Assembly (NCBI GenBank): GCA_964613305.1
Contig: CAZTII010000067.1
Span: 1 to 9,348 of the forward strand
Length of the DNA: 9,348 bases
Source: CAZTII01 sp964613305
Lineage (GTDB): Bacteria > Bacillota_I > Bacilli_A > Erysipelotrichales > Erysipelotrichaceae
Direction of reading: 5' to 3'
Position numbers and translations under genes: made by a program. Positions 1-6,609 of this stretch are shown piece after piece. The notes under the pieces are model-generated. The model was not told the DNA's origin. It saw only the letters and a program-made list of their open reading frames with translations, and did not search any database. The stretch's first letter is position 1. Every line of letters begins with the position of its first letter.

Positions 1-478
1 TTTCTGATAACTTTAAATACTCTAAATTATCTAGTAATTGTTCATGCAATGTACTTATGGTTTGTATCGTTCTTGTATGATATTAACCGCAATAACAGCA
101 GTAATAGGTATGATATTTCATGGTTGGTCGTTTTTTGTTAAATCGTTTAGTGAAAGTTTTGAAGAGGTTGAACCGGGAACAATTGAAGCACTGAAGGCGA
201 GTGGTGCTAGTTGGCTACAAATTGTAAATGAAGCAGTTATACCATCTTGTACAAGTAGAATGATTAGCTGGTTAGCGATGAGAAGTGAAATTAATTTTGC
301 GGTAGCAGTTGTAATAGGACCAATTGTAGGAGTTCCTGGATAAATCGGTAGTGCTGTCAATTCTTTTTCAAGAGGTAATCAATTTCCACAATTAGGTTTT
401 ACTATTTTGTGTATTTTTATTACAGCCTATGCACTAGAATTACTTGTCAATAAAGTTAGACAAAAAGAACTTTCATAA
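1..478 (+). pseudogene. phnE: Phosphonate-type ABC transporter permease (PhnE-like), broken 3' part
   Basis: Intact PhnE is the membrane permease of the PhnCDE phosphonate importer. The frame starting near 38 shows the cytoplasmic EAA loop (EALKASGASWLQIVNEAVIP) followed by the conserved segment with SEINFAVAVVIGPIVGVPG. That frame is interrupted by TAA at 341-343 and then continues in the same frame with IGSAVNSFSRGNQFPQLGF to a natural-looking TAA at 476-478, where normal PhnE proteins read straight through a G-[AG]-x-G-I-G motif. Upstream of 38 the frame is closed by several stops, whereas the frame from base 1 reads a hydrophobic stretch (LNYLVIVHAMYLWFVSF), so there is probably also a frameshift near 40-70. 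The 5' part lies outside the window. Seen: the stops and motifs. Inferred: non-functional. An intact partner phnC/phnD, if any, would be upstream. Confidence 0.82.
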
Positions 479-500
479 AGTTTATACTATAGTATGTACG

Positions 501-530
501 ATAGTCTCTACATGATGGGGACTATTTTTT
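501..530 (+). terminator. Rho-independent terminator after the phnE relic
   Basis: An 8-bp stem with one G-U pair (ATAGTCTC / GGGACTAT), a 9-nt loop and a run of six T at 525-530. A perfect 12-bp palindrome (ATACTATAGTAT, 484-495) lies just before it. It ends the operon to which the phnE relic belonged. Confidence 0.8.
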
Positions 531-599
531 ATTTGTATACTAGTGAAAAAATCTATATAAATTTTAAAATTAATATTTAGCAAAAAGAGTAATCTACTA

Positions 600-628
600 T
601 GGATATAATGAATTGTTTTAAATATAAT
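600..628 (+). promoter_or_regulatory. Possible sigma-A promoter for the nucleotidyltransferase gene
   Basis: TGGATA (600-605), a 17-bp spacer and a perfect TATAAT (623-628). A second TATAAT at 604-609 has no recognisable -35. In such AT-rich DNA the -10 match alone is weak evidence; the position between a terminator and a lone gene is the main support. Confidence 0.32.
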
Positions 629-703
629 AAAGGCTGTAGAAATGAATTGTATAGTGATCAACTAAGCCAATAGATTATTATGTAATTTAAAATGGAGGAA
701 AAT

Positions 704-1324
704 ATGCAAGAAATTATTGACTATTTAACGTATAAATATAAACCTTTGGCCATTATTGTTTATGGTTCTTTTATTGATGGTTCTAATGGTGAAAATAGTG
801 ATTTTGACGCACTAATCATAGCTGATATACAACAGCAGCAACACGATAGAAGTATAATTTCTAGTATAGAACTGGATGTTTTTATTTATCCAATGAATGT
901 ATTTAAGGATGTGGTTAATTGGCAAAACTTCACACAAATTAATGGTGGGAACATAGTGTTTGATACGGATAAAATAGCTTTTAATATCTTAAGTAATGTT
1001 CAGAATTACATTAATTCTTTACCAAAGAAAACTAAAGAAGAGAATAATTTGAATATCGAATGGTGTGAAAAAATGGTAAGGCGTGTTCAAAGAAATGATG
1101 CTGAAGGTTATTATAGATGGCATTGGTTGTTAGTGGATAGCTTAGAAATATACTGTGATTTGATTGGACAATTTTATTTTGGTCCTAAGAAAAGTATTAA
1201 ATTGTTAGAAGAAATGGATAAAGAAGGATTTGAATTATATAAAAAGGCTTTAAGTACTTTAAACTATGATACTTTATTGAACTGGATAGCTTATTTAAGA
1301 AAGAAATTTAATCAGCAATATTGA
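704..1324 (+). CDS. Nucleotidyltransferase-fold protein (Pol-beta superfamily), substrate unknown
   Basis: A 206-aa protein with an N-terminal NTP_transf_2-type core. It shows YGS at residues 20-22, then NSDFD at 31-35, giving the metal-binding pair D33 and D35, and a third acidic residue D58 in ELDVF. This is the GS-x(n)-DxD...D signature of minimal nucleotidyltransferases, so the catalytic residues are present. The C-terminal half is probably helical and rich in aromatic residues (for example GYYRWHWLLVDSLEIY). It resembles the C-terminal domain of nucleotidyltransferases distantly related to the kanamycin nucleotidyltransferase group, but I cannot name a substrate. ATG 704 is preferred over ATG 692 because GGAGG at 694-698 sits 5 nt before 704 and would lie inside the longer version. 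No HEPN-type partner gene is adjacent, so a MNT/HEPN toxin-antitoxin pair is unlikely. It stands alone between a terminator and a gene-poor stretch. The fold is secure; the function is open. Confidence 0.85.
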   Translation: MQEIIDYLTYKYKPLAIIVYGSFIDGSNGENSDFDALIIADIQQQQHDRSIISSIELDVFIYPMNVFKDVVNWQNFTQINGGNIVFDTDKIAFNILSNVQNYINSLPKKTKEENNLNIEWCEKMVRRVQRNDAEGYYRWHWLLVDSLEIYCDLIGQFYFGPKKSIKLLEEMDKEGFELYKKALSTLNYDTLLNWIAYLRKKFNQQY

Positions 1325-1358
1325 TGTTATTTTTCATTTATTGATACGAACGATATTA

Positions 1359-1511
1359 ATGTTGTTTGTTACAAGAAACCCCCCATATTTTTGTGTTGGG
1401 ATGAATTGTGACAATAGTATTAAATCCATTTATGCTTATCCTTGGTTATGCACTGTAATTGCATTTTTATCTATGTCAATGGGAATTGTAGGAAAACCGA
1501 TTGCAGCGTAG
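1359..1511 (+). pseudogene. Hydrophobic reading-frame fragments, possible membrane-protein relic
   Basis: A 50-codon frame with ATG at 1359 and TAG at 1509-1511, lacking a Shine-Dalgarno sequence. Its second half reads like a membrane helix (LCTVIAFLSMSMGIVGKPIAA). A second frame over 1408-1455 gives another hydrophobic run (IVLNPFMLILGYAL) ending in TAA, and joining the two would give a more natural membrane segment. This suggests a frameshifted remnant of a transporter, perhaps of a nucleoside or sugar permease given deoC downstream, but I recognise no family. A third short hydrophobic fragment (MALGAISVI, then TAA) lies near 1695-1723. Chance coding in AT-rich DNA is a real alternative. 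Confidence 0.22.
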
Positions 1512-1605
1512 AGTAACAATGATAATGTTTTATGTGAATGGTAATGAATATGTTCTAAATCATCAAGCAATAATATAGCTGTTTGATGTAAAAACTTATA
1601 CTGAC

Positions 1606-1630
1606 ATTTTCCACTTAATGAGTGGAAAAT
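1606..1630. repeat. Perfect 10-bp inverted repeat
   Basis: ATTTTCCACT (1606-1615), loop TAATG, AGTGGAAAAT (1621-1630). It directly abuts the cre-like site. There is no good T tract on either strand, so it is not a convincing terminator. It could be a regulator-binding palindrome or a leftover terminator stem. Confidence 0.6.
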
Positions 1631-1644
1631 TGAAAGCGTTTTAG
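1630..1644 (+). promoter_or_regulatory. cre-like operator (CcpA site)
   Basis: TTGAAAGCGTTTTAG fits the Gram-positive cre consensus WTGAAARCGYTTWNN at every defined position, including the central CG. CcpA bound at cre represses secondary-carbon genes. deoC, about 200 bp downstream, is a typical catabolic target (the Bacillus dra-nupC-pdp operon is cre-controlled). The AAAGCGTTTT core also fits LacI/GalR operators generally, so another family member could bind it. Confidence 0.55.
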
Positions 1645-1657
1645 TTTTTCATATTCT
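1630..1657 (+). promoter_or_regulatory. Possible promoter overlapped by the cre site
   Basis: TTGAAA (1630-1635) as -35, a 16-bp spacer and TATTCT (1652-1657) as -10. The -35 lies inside the cre match, so a bound regulator would block polymerase. It would imply a leader of about 185 nt before deoC. No better-placed promoter is clear. Near 1759-1790 there is TTGTTA and GATAAT, but with a poor 20-bp spacing. Confidence 0.3.
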
Positions 1658-1847
1658 AGCACTACGTTTATGGTAGAGAATAATAAAATGTACAATGGCA
1701 TTAGGTGCTATTTCAGTTATTTAACGAGTCGCATAAGCTAGAAAAACAACCAATATAGTTGTTAATCAATACGTTATCAATAATGATAATATGATTACAT
1801 TCACTGAATTGTATGTTAAAATTATGGCACAGAATAGGAGATTTTTT

Positions 1848-2513
1848 ATGCAAGCAAATAAATTAATTGATCATACATTATTAAAGGCCGAATCGACAAA
1901 AGAGCAAATTATTAAGTTATGTAACGAGGCGCTTATGTATGATTTCGCATCGGTTTGTGTTAACAGTTGTTGGGTTAGTTTGTGTAGTGAATTATTAAAG
2001 GATAGCACTGTTAAAGTATGTACAGTTGTTGGATTTCCTTTAGGCGCAAGTCTTACTGCGGTGAAAGTTAAAGAAACGCAGATTGCGATTGAGCATGGTG
2101 CCAGTGAAATTGATATGGTAATGAATATCGGTCAATTTAAGAGTGGTATGTATGAAGAAGTTGAAAATGATATTGCTGAGGTTGTAAAGGCAGCTGATGG
2201 TAAGATTGTAAAAGTGATTTTGGAAACATGTTTGTTGTCGAAGGATGAAATTGAAAAAGCTTGTCAACTTTGTGTTAGTGCGAAAGCTCATTTTGTTAAA
2301 ACAAGCACTGGGTTTAATGCTTCTGGTGCTACACCTGAAGTTGTTGAAATTATGAAAAAAACTGTAGGGGATTTAGCGTTAGTTAAAGCTGCGGGAGGTG
2401 TTCGTTCGTTTAGTGATTTAGAGCTTATGGTTGAAAAGGGTGCAAGTCGTATTGGGACAAGTTCTGGTGTTGCGCTAATGAGTCAAAAACCGATTTCGGG
2501 AAATAACTACTAA
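1848..2513 (+). CDS. deoC: Deoxyribose-phosphate aldolase
   Basis: A 221-aa cytosolic class I aldolase that cleaves 2-deoxy-D-ribose 5-phosphate into glyceraldehyde 3-phosphate and acetaldehyde, the last step of deoxynucleoside catabolism. The sequence is full length for the family (about 220 aa). It has IDHTLLK at 7-13, the conserved VCTVVGFPLG at 57-66, EIDMVMN with catalytic D89, the Schiff-base lysine K151 in FVKTSTGF, and K180 in VKAAGG followed by the phosphate-binding end (GASRIGTSSG, 198-207). ATG 1848 is chosen over 1791 because AGGAG (1836-1840) lies 7 nt upstream and the family starts at this point. Neither a phosphorylase (deoD, pdp, deoA), phosphopentomutase (deoB) nor nucleoside permease follows, so it is isolated here; the fragments upstream may be remains of a partner. 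Probable catabolite control through the cre-like site at 1630. No clear terminator follows. Confidence 0.97.
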   Translation: MQANKLIDHTLLKAESTKEQIIKLCNEALMYDFASVCVNSCWVSLCSELLKDSTVKVCTVVGFPLGASLTAVKVKETQIAIEHGASEIDMVMNIGQFKSGMYEEVENDIAEVVKAADGKIVKVILETCLLSKDEIEKACQLCVSAKAHFVKTSTGFNASGATPEVVEIMKKTVGDLALVKAAGGVRSFSDLELMVEKGASRIGTSSGVALMSQKPISGNNY

Positions 2514-2687
2514 ACATAGTTTTCACTGTGATTGTGCTAGTATTTTATTAAAATTTTAGTATAGTGAACTATATATTTTAATGTATAAGTTTCTAATAAT
2601 ATTTATTCTATAAGTCTAATAAGCTTTAAAAAATATACTGAATTATATATTTTTTCTTAATTTAACCATTTATTTACAGTCAAAATG
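2514..2687. other. AT-rich spacer between deoC and the opu promoter
   Basis: Very AT-rich with no reading frame of note and no strong terminator. The best fold I see is a weak ATTTT-ATT-AAAAT stem near 2540-2555. Transcription from deoC may therefore run into the opu leader. Confidence 0.4.
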
Positions 2688-2716
2688 TTGTTTAAAGGTC
2701 ATATTAATGATAAAAT
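2688..2716 (+). promoter_or_regulatory. Promoter of the opu-like operon
   Basis: TTGTTT (2688-2693), an exact 17-bp spacer, TAAAAT (2711-2716), and a TGA before the -10 that makes it an extended -10 (TGnTAAAAT). The predicted start is near 2722-2724, placing all of the leader hairpins inside the transcript. Confidence 0.65.
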
Positions 2717-2721
2717 ATTAA

Positions 2722-2800
2722 TACGGTTGCAGTTTTCTGCGAGAATTTTGATTCTTTGGGTGGGGAATCTCTTTAAAAGAGGTTCCTTTTATTTTTATTT
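2722..2800 (+). promoter_or_regulatory. Structured leader with intrinsic terminator (putative transcription attenuator)
   Basis: The leader is about 75 nt, between the promoter and the first opu gene. Hairpin 1: UUGCAG (2727-2732) with CUGCGA (2737-2742), loop UUUU. Hairpin 2: AGAAU (2742-2746) with AUUCU (2751-2755); it shares base 2742 with hairpin 1. Terminator: 2764-2773 with 2777-2786, then T-rich 2787-2800. GAUUC (2750-2754) can alternatively pair with GAAUC (2765-2769), which is part of the terminator's 5' arm, giving a possible antiterminator that excludes both hairpin 2 and the terminator. I recognise no known riboswitch class in it. The ligand or protein is unknown, and a roughly 75-nt small RNA made from the same promoter is an alternative reading. 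Confidence 0.5.
2764..2800 (+). terminator. Intrinsic terminator inside the opu leader
   Basis: A 10-bp stem with one G-U pair (GGAATCTCTT / AAGAGGTTCC), a 3-nt loop TAA, then TTTTATTTTTATTT. It lies downstream of the operon's own promoter and 55 bp before its first start codon, so it must be bypassed for expression. Confidence 0.75.
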
Positions 2801-2854
2801 AAATGGCAGTTAGAAGATTGTAACTAATGACGTATTTATGAAAGAGGTGTAAAA

Positions 2855-4054
2855 ATGATTGAATTTAAGAATGTAAAAAAAGTGTACCCAGGTAATAATA
2901 TTGCGGTAAGTGAGGTAAATTTAACATTTAACTCAGGTGAGTTTATTGTTGTCATTGGGACTAGCGGTAGTGGAAAAACTACTTGTTTACGGATGATTAA
3001 TCGTATGATCCATCAATCGTCAGGTGATATTTTTATTGATGGTAAAAACACTAAAGAAATGGATGAGGTTTTATTACGTCGAGGTATTGGTTATGTTATT
3101 CAGCAAATTGGTCTGATGCCTCATCAAACTATTTACGATAACATTGTTACTGTACCTAAGCTATTAAAATGGCCGGAAGACAAAATGAGGGAAAGGGCAA
3201 AGTATTTAATGTCACTTGCTAAAATGCCGGAAAAATATTTAGATTATTATCCTCAAGAATTATCAGGTGGGCAACAACAAAGAATAGGTGTAATTAGAGC
3301 TTTGGCTGCTGACCCAAATATTATATTAATGGATGAACCATTTGGAGCTCTAGATCCAATTACGCGCTTAGCGCTTCAACAACTAATTAAGGAATTACAA
3401 ATTAAATTAGGGAAATCTGTTGTTTTTGTAACTCATGATATGGATGAAGCGATATCGATTGCGGATAGAATTGTAATTATGGATAAAGGTCATGTTGTAC
3501 AATTTGATACTCCAGAAAATATATTGCGTAGTCCATCCAATAAATTTGTTGAAGAGTTAATTGGAAAAGATCGTTTAGCGCAGGCTTCCTTTATTGTAAA
3601 CACAGTCGAAAAAGTAATGATAGATAATCCAGTCACAACGAATGAATCTGCTTCTGTTTTAAAAGCGCTTGAAATGATGAGAAATAGGCGAGTCGATATG
3701 ATTTTTGTGGTCGATGAGAATAATGTATTAAAAGGATTAGTCGATATTTTCTCCTTAGAAAAACTTAAAAATAAAAATTTAAAGATTGGAGATATTAAAC
3801 AAGATGTAGCTTATATTAAAAAATCTACAGTTATAAGAGATGCTATATTTTACATCAAGGAACTAGGGTATAAGAATTTACCAGTTGTTGATGATGATGG
3901 TAAATTAGTTGGATTAGTCACAAGATCGTCGGTTGTTGGTGCCGTATATAGTGGGATTTGGGGTGATTATAGCTTGGATATGTTAAAAGAAGAAACTATC
4001 CAAACAACTGATGAGGAAGATTATCGACTTTTAAGTAAAAAGGATGGTGAGTAA
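2855..4054 (+). CDS. opuCA: Osmoprotectant (glycine betaine/carnitine/choline-type) ABC transporter ATPase with tandem CBS domains
   Basis: This 399-aa cytoplasmic ATPase drives uptake of quaternary-ammonium compatible solutes. ABC domain: Walker A GTSGSGKT at 35-42, Q-loop around Q83-Q84, signature LSGGQ at 136-140, Walker B IILMDE ending in D160-E161, D-loop D167 and switch H194. The C-terminal part holds two CBS motifs at about 252-304 and 311-365, the arrangement of OpuCA/OpuBA/ProV-type QAT ATPases. In Listeria and Staphylococcus, OpuCA CBS domains bind c-di-AMP, which shuts transport down; whether these do is inferred. A short acidic/lysine-rich tail follows. A good ribosome site (AAGAGGTG) precedes ATG 2855. 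It is the first of four tightly packed genes, 3 nt before the permease. The opuB and opuC systems cannot be told apart from sequence alone, so the symbol names the family arrangement. Confidence 0.93.
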   Translation: MIEFKNVKKVYPGNNIAVSEVNLTFNSGEFIVVIGTSGSGKTTCLRMINRMIHQSSGDIFIDGKNTKEMDEVLLRRGIGYVIQQIGLMPHQTIYDNIVTVPKLLKWPEDKMRERAKYLMSLAKMPEKYLDYYPQELSGGQQQRIGVIRALAADPNIILMDEPFGALDPITRLALQQLIKELQIKLGKSVVFVTHDMDEAISIADRIVIMDKGHVVQFDTPENILRSPSNKFVEELIGKDRLAQASFIVNTVEKVMIDNPVTTNESASVLKALEMMRNRRVDMIFVVDENNVLKGLVDIFSLEKLKNKNLKIGDIKQDVAYIKKSTVIRDAIFYIKELGYKNLPVVDDDGKLVGLVTRSSVVGAVYSGIWGDYSLDMLKEETIQTTDEEDYRLLSKKDGE

Positions 4055-4057
4055 ATT

Positions 4058-4699
4058 ATGGCTGCGGTGTTACATCATCTACCCACACTACTCTTAAAAA
4101 TAGGTGATCACTTGTATATTTCGATAATATCTTTGTTGTTAGGGACTCTTATCGCTGTTTTTATTGGAATTTTATTATCTGAAAATGAAGTGTTATCTGA
4201 TATCGTTATTGGAATATGCTCAGTATTACAAACAGTACCATCTCTAGCACTTTTAGCTATTATGATTCCGTTTTTTGGTATAGGTAAATTGCCAGCAGTT
4301 GTCGCTTTAACCATTTATTCACTTTTACCTATTATCAGGAACACATTAATCGGTATGAATTCAGTTGATAAAAACTTGCTGGATGCAGCGAAAGGAATGG
4401 GTTTAACACGATTTCAAATTATTAAACAGGTTCAATTTCCTTTGGCAATTCCAGTTATTATGTCGGGTATTCGATTAGCGGCAGTGTATGTAATTTCTTG
4501 GACTACTATTGCCTCATATATCGGAGCTGGTGGGCTAGGTGATTATATCTTTTCTGGTCTTAATACATTTTCTTTTGATTTAGTTTTTATGGGAACAATA
4601 CCAGTTACAATTCTTGCCTTAATTACAGATAACGTGATGGCTACAATAGAGAAAAAAGTGGCTCCACGTACTTGTTCAAATGAAAGTGGTGGTAAATAA
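4058..4699 (+). CDS. opuCB: Osmoprotectant ABC transporter permease 1
   Basis: A 213-aa integral membrane protein, the usual size for OpuCB/OpuBB. It has about five to six hydrophobic segments, near 19-40, 47-72, 75-96, 129-151 and 174-192. The family motif LQTVPSLALL (57-66) and the EAA loop contacting the ATPase (DAAKGMGLTRFQIIKQ, 109-124) are present, followed by IGAGGLGDYI. It begins 3 nt after the ATPase stop, and its TAA overlaps the next ATG by one base (TAATG). It forms half of the transmembrane channel with the paralogous permease downstream. Intact. Confidence 0.93.
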   Translation: MAAVLHHLPTLLLKIGDHLYISIISLLLGTLIAVFIGILLSENEVLSDIVIGICSVLQTVPSLALLAIMIPFFGIGKLPAVVALTIYSLLPIIRNTLIGMNSVDKNLLDAAKGMGLTRFQIIKQVQFPLAIPVIMSGIRLAAVYVISWTTIASYIGAGGLGDYIFSGLNTFSFDLVFMGTIPVTILALITDNVMATIEKKVAPRTCSNESGGK

Positions 4700-5667
4700 T
4701 GAGAAGAAAAGCTTGGATAATCGTACTTGTTTCTTTATTGTTGACAACAGGTTGTAGTCTTCCTGGATTAGGTAAATCAGCAAAAGATGGAGGAGTTGTG
4801 ATTGCTGGAGGAAACACAACAGAACGACAAATATTGGCAGAAATTTTAAAACAAATGATCGACTATTATATTCCAGAAGCTGAAGTAACATTAGTGAACA
4901 ATTTGGGTTCGACGTTTCTTATTCATCAAGCAATGATGAGTGGTGCTGTTAATGTATCGGGAGCAATGTATACAGGAACTTCACTGATGGGAGAACTTGG
5001 TTTACCTTCAGAGACAGATCCGCAAATAGCTTTTAATAAAGTAGTAGAGGCTTACTATGAACGTTTTGATGAGATATGGTTTCCATCGTATGGTTTTGAT
5101 AATACGTATGCTTTTATGGTTACGAAATCTTTTGCTGAAAAAAATAATGTGAAAACGATAAGTGATTTAAAGGAGTTGGCGCCAACATTAAAATTAGGTG
5201 TGGATAGTTCGTGGATTGAACGTGATGGAGATGGATATCAAGCTTTTAAAGAAAAATACGAGTTTGATTTTAAACACTTATATCCGATGGAAATTGGATT
5301 AGTATATAGCGCGATAAAAGAGAATGAAATGGACATTGTACTTGGTTATTCAACAGACGGTAGAATTAACTCCTATGATTTAGTCATTTTAGAAGACGAT
5401 CGATATTTATTTCCGCCATATGATGCTAGTCCATGTGCAACTGTTTCTATTATGATACAATATCCACAATTAGAAGAAGTGTTATTAAAACTAGAAGGCT
5501 CAATTACAAATGAAGACATGCAATATTTAAATAAACTTTCCGATGAACAATTAATAGAACCAATGACGGTAGCCAAACAATTTCTTTTAGAAAATAATTA
5601 CTTTATAGATAAGCAAGTGAAAAAGCTGAAGGAGAGAGATAATGCAACTTATAAAAAATATCATTGA
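4699..5667 (+). CDS. opuCC: Osmoprotectant-binding lipoprotein
   Basis: A 322-aa extracellular substrate receptor of the OpuAC/OpuCC family (type II periplasmic-binding fold), tethered to the outer face of the membrane. The N-terminus has MRRK, a hydrophobic core and lipobox LTTGC with the lipidated C19. Family landmarks: YTGTS (91-95), YGFDNTYAF (131-139), the hinge-side GVDSSWIERDGDGY (167-180), YSTDGRI (217-223) and LEDDRYLFPPYD (231-242). In most relatives YTGT is preceded by acidic/Pro residues (YPEY); here it is GAMY, so the ligand pocket may differ. Several Tyr/Trp could form the cation-pi cage, but I cannot assign ligand specificity. The start is coupled to the previous stop (TAATG). 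The 3' end overlaps the next gene by 26 nt in another frame. The stop is TGA. Confidence 0.92.
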   Translation: MRRKAWIIVLVSLLLTTGCSLPGLGKSAKDGGVVIAGGNTTERQILAEILKQMIDYYIPEAEVTLVNNLGSTFLIHQAMMSGAVNVSGAMYTGTSLMGELGLPSETDPQIAFNKVVEAYYERFDEIWFPSYGFDNTYAFMVTKSFAEKNNVKTISDLKELAPTLKLGVDSSWIERDGDGYQAFKEKYEFDFKHLYPMEIGLVYSAIKENEMDIVLGYSTDGRINSYDLVILEDDRYLFPPYDASPCATVSIMIQYPQLEEVLLKLEGSITNEDMQYLNKLSDEQLIEPMTVAKQFLLENNYFIDKQVKKLKERDNATYKKYH

Positions 5668-6298
5668 TTATTATATACTTAATGGTGGATATGTACTTTC
5701 TCAACTATTAACACATTTTTTAATGTCAATTTATGGAGTGTTATTCGCAGCTCTAATAGCGATTCCCTTGGGGGTAATCATTACCGGAAAAAGCAAAATT
5801 GATACAGTAATTTTAAGTGTCGTTAATATTTTACAAACTGTTCCTTCTTTAGCGATGTTATCGATTATGTTGTTGTTTTTTGGCTTAGGTCATAATACCG
5901 TTATTGCAACTGTATTTGTTTATTCCTTGTTACCCATTCTAAAAAATACACATACAGGCATCGCGAATGTGGATGCTGGGCTGATTGATGTGGCTAAAGG
6001 AATGGGAATGACAAAATTACAAATATTAATGAAAATTAAATTTCCACTATCAATATCGGTTATTATGGCAGGAATAAAGAATGCATTAGTGGTGGCAATT
6101 GGTATCTCTGCCATTGGCACGTTTATTGGTGCAGGTGGCTTAGGTGATATTATTTCTCGAGGTGTCAATGTAGCTCAAGGTAGTGCCATTATTTGGGCAG
6201 GGGCAATACCTACTGCCTTATTAGCTTTATTTACGGATTATACTTTAGGGATAGTTGAAAAAAGATTATCACGTACGAATTATAAAAAAGTAAGTTAG
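5642..6298 (+). CDS. opuCD: Osmoprotectant ABC transporter permease 2
   Basis: A 218-aa membrane protein, paralogous to permease 1 of the same operon: LQTVPSLAML (64-73), an EAA loop with DVAKGMGMTKLQILMK (116-131) and IGAGGLGDII. Hydrophobic segments lie near 19-48, 54-82, 86-101, 136-163 and 181-198. ATG 5642 is supported by AAGGAGAGAG just upstream, inside the end of the lipoprotein gene. The 26-nt overlap implies translational coupling and balanced subunit levels. It completes an A-B-C-D gene set like opuC/opuB of Bacillus. It ends in TAG and is followed within 2 nt by a strong terminator. Confidence 0.93.
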   Translation: MQLIKNIIDYYILNGGYVLSQLLTHFLMSIYGVLFAALIAIPLGVIITGKSKIDTVILSVVNILQTVPSLAMLSIMLLFFGLGHNTVIATVFVYSLLPILKNTHTGIANVDAGLIDVAKGMGMTKLQILMKIKFPLSISVIMAGIKNALVVAIGISAIGTFIGAGGLGDIISRGVNVAQGSAIIWAGAIPTALLALFTDYTLGIVEKRLSRTNYKKVS

Positions 6299-6299
6299 T

Positions 6300-6332
6300 A
6301 AAAGATGCTATATTTCAAGCATCTTTTGTTTT
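6300..6332 (+). terminator. Terminator of the opu-like operon
   Basis: Perfect 10-bp stem AAAAGATGCT / AGCATCTTTT, 8-nt loop ATATTTCA, tail TTTTGTTTT. It closes the four-gene operon. Confidence 0.9.
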
Positions 6333-6370
6333 GGTCTATTAAAGTTAAAAGTAACTTCAGTTAAATATGA

Positions 6371-6550
6371 ATTTCAGATAGAAACTATTACGATATTCAT
6401 GAGGGTTATTTTCAACAGTCATATAAAAGCAATGACTCGTGAAGTTGGATCAGAAGTTATCATAAAATATAAAATTATTTACTTGGTGATTTAGGACATA
6501 TTCATTATCATCTACATGAGAAGGTATCAATGTTACTCATAACTTTTTAA
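6371..6550 (+). pseudogene. Frameshifted relic of an unidentified gene
   Basis: One frame gives RNYYDIHEGYFQQSYKSN (6380-6433), the +1 frame then gives AMTREVGSEVIIKYKIIYLV (about 6430-6490), and the first frame resumes with LLGDLGHIHYHLHEKVSM until TAA at 6548-6550. The pieces join end to end with stops only where the frame must change, which is what a decayed gene with two or more indels looks like. I do not recognise the family. No ribosome site precedes it. A chance assembly of fragments cannot be excluded. Confidence 0.35.
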
Positions 6551-6580
6551 ACTATAATTTTAATGAATATTATCAATTTG

Positions 6581-6589
6581 TGCTATGAT
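6581..6589 (+). promoter_or_regulatory. Possible extended -10 promoter of the lacI-type relic
   Basis: TGCTATGAT (TGn plus TATGAT), about 20 bp before the regulator's ATG; the -35 region (TTAATG or TAATGA near 6560-6566) is poor. A ribosome site GATGAGGT sits at 6597-6604. Confidence 0.35.
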
Positions 6590-6609
6590 TAATTGGATGA
6601 GGTTAAAAA

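Noticed and set aside
118..360. Minus-strand open frame opposite the phnE relic
   Set aside because: It is a shadow of the permease coding sequence: no ribosome site, no family likeness.
704..1324. MNT/HEPN-type toxin-antitoxin system
   Set aside because: The nucleotidyltransferase is larger than a MNT antitoxin and there is no HEPN gene beside it on either strand.
1322..1416. Read-through extension of the nucleotidyltransferase past its TGA
   Set aside because: The extension has no recognisable domain character and soon reaches TAG; the protein is already of sensible length.
2722..2800. Known riboswitch (ydaO/c-di-AMP, guanidine, fluoride, preQ1, SAM)
   Set aside because: The leader is too short for ydaO and SAM classes, and none of the conserved core sequences I know for the small classes is visible.
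5920..6168. Minus-strand open frame opposite permease 2
   Set aside because: Proline/isoleucine-rich complement of a conserved permease segment; the plus strand explains the region fully.
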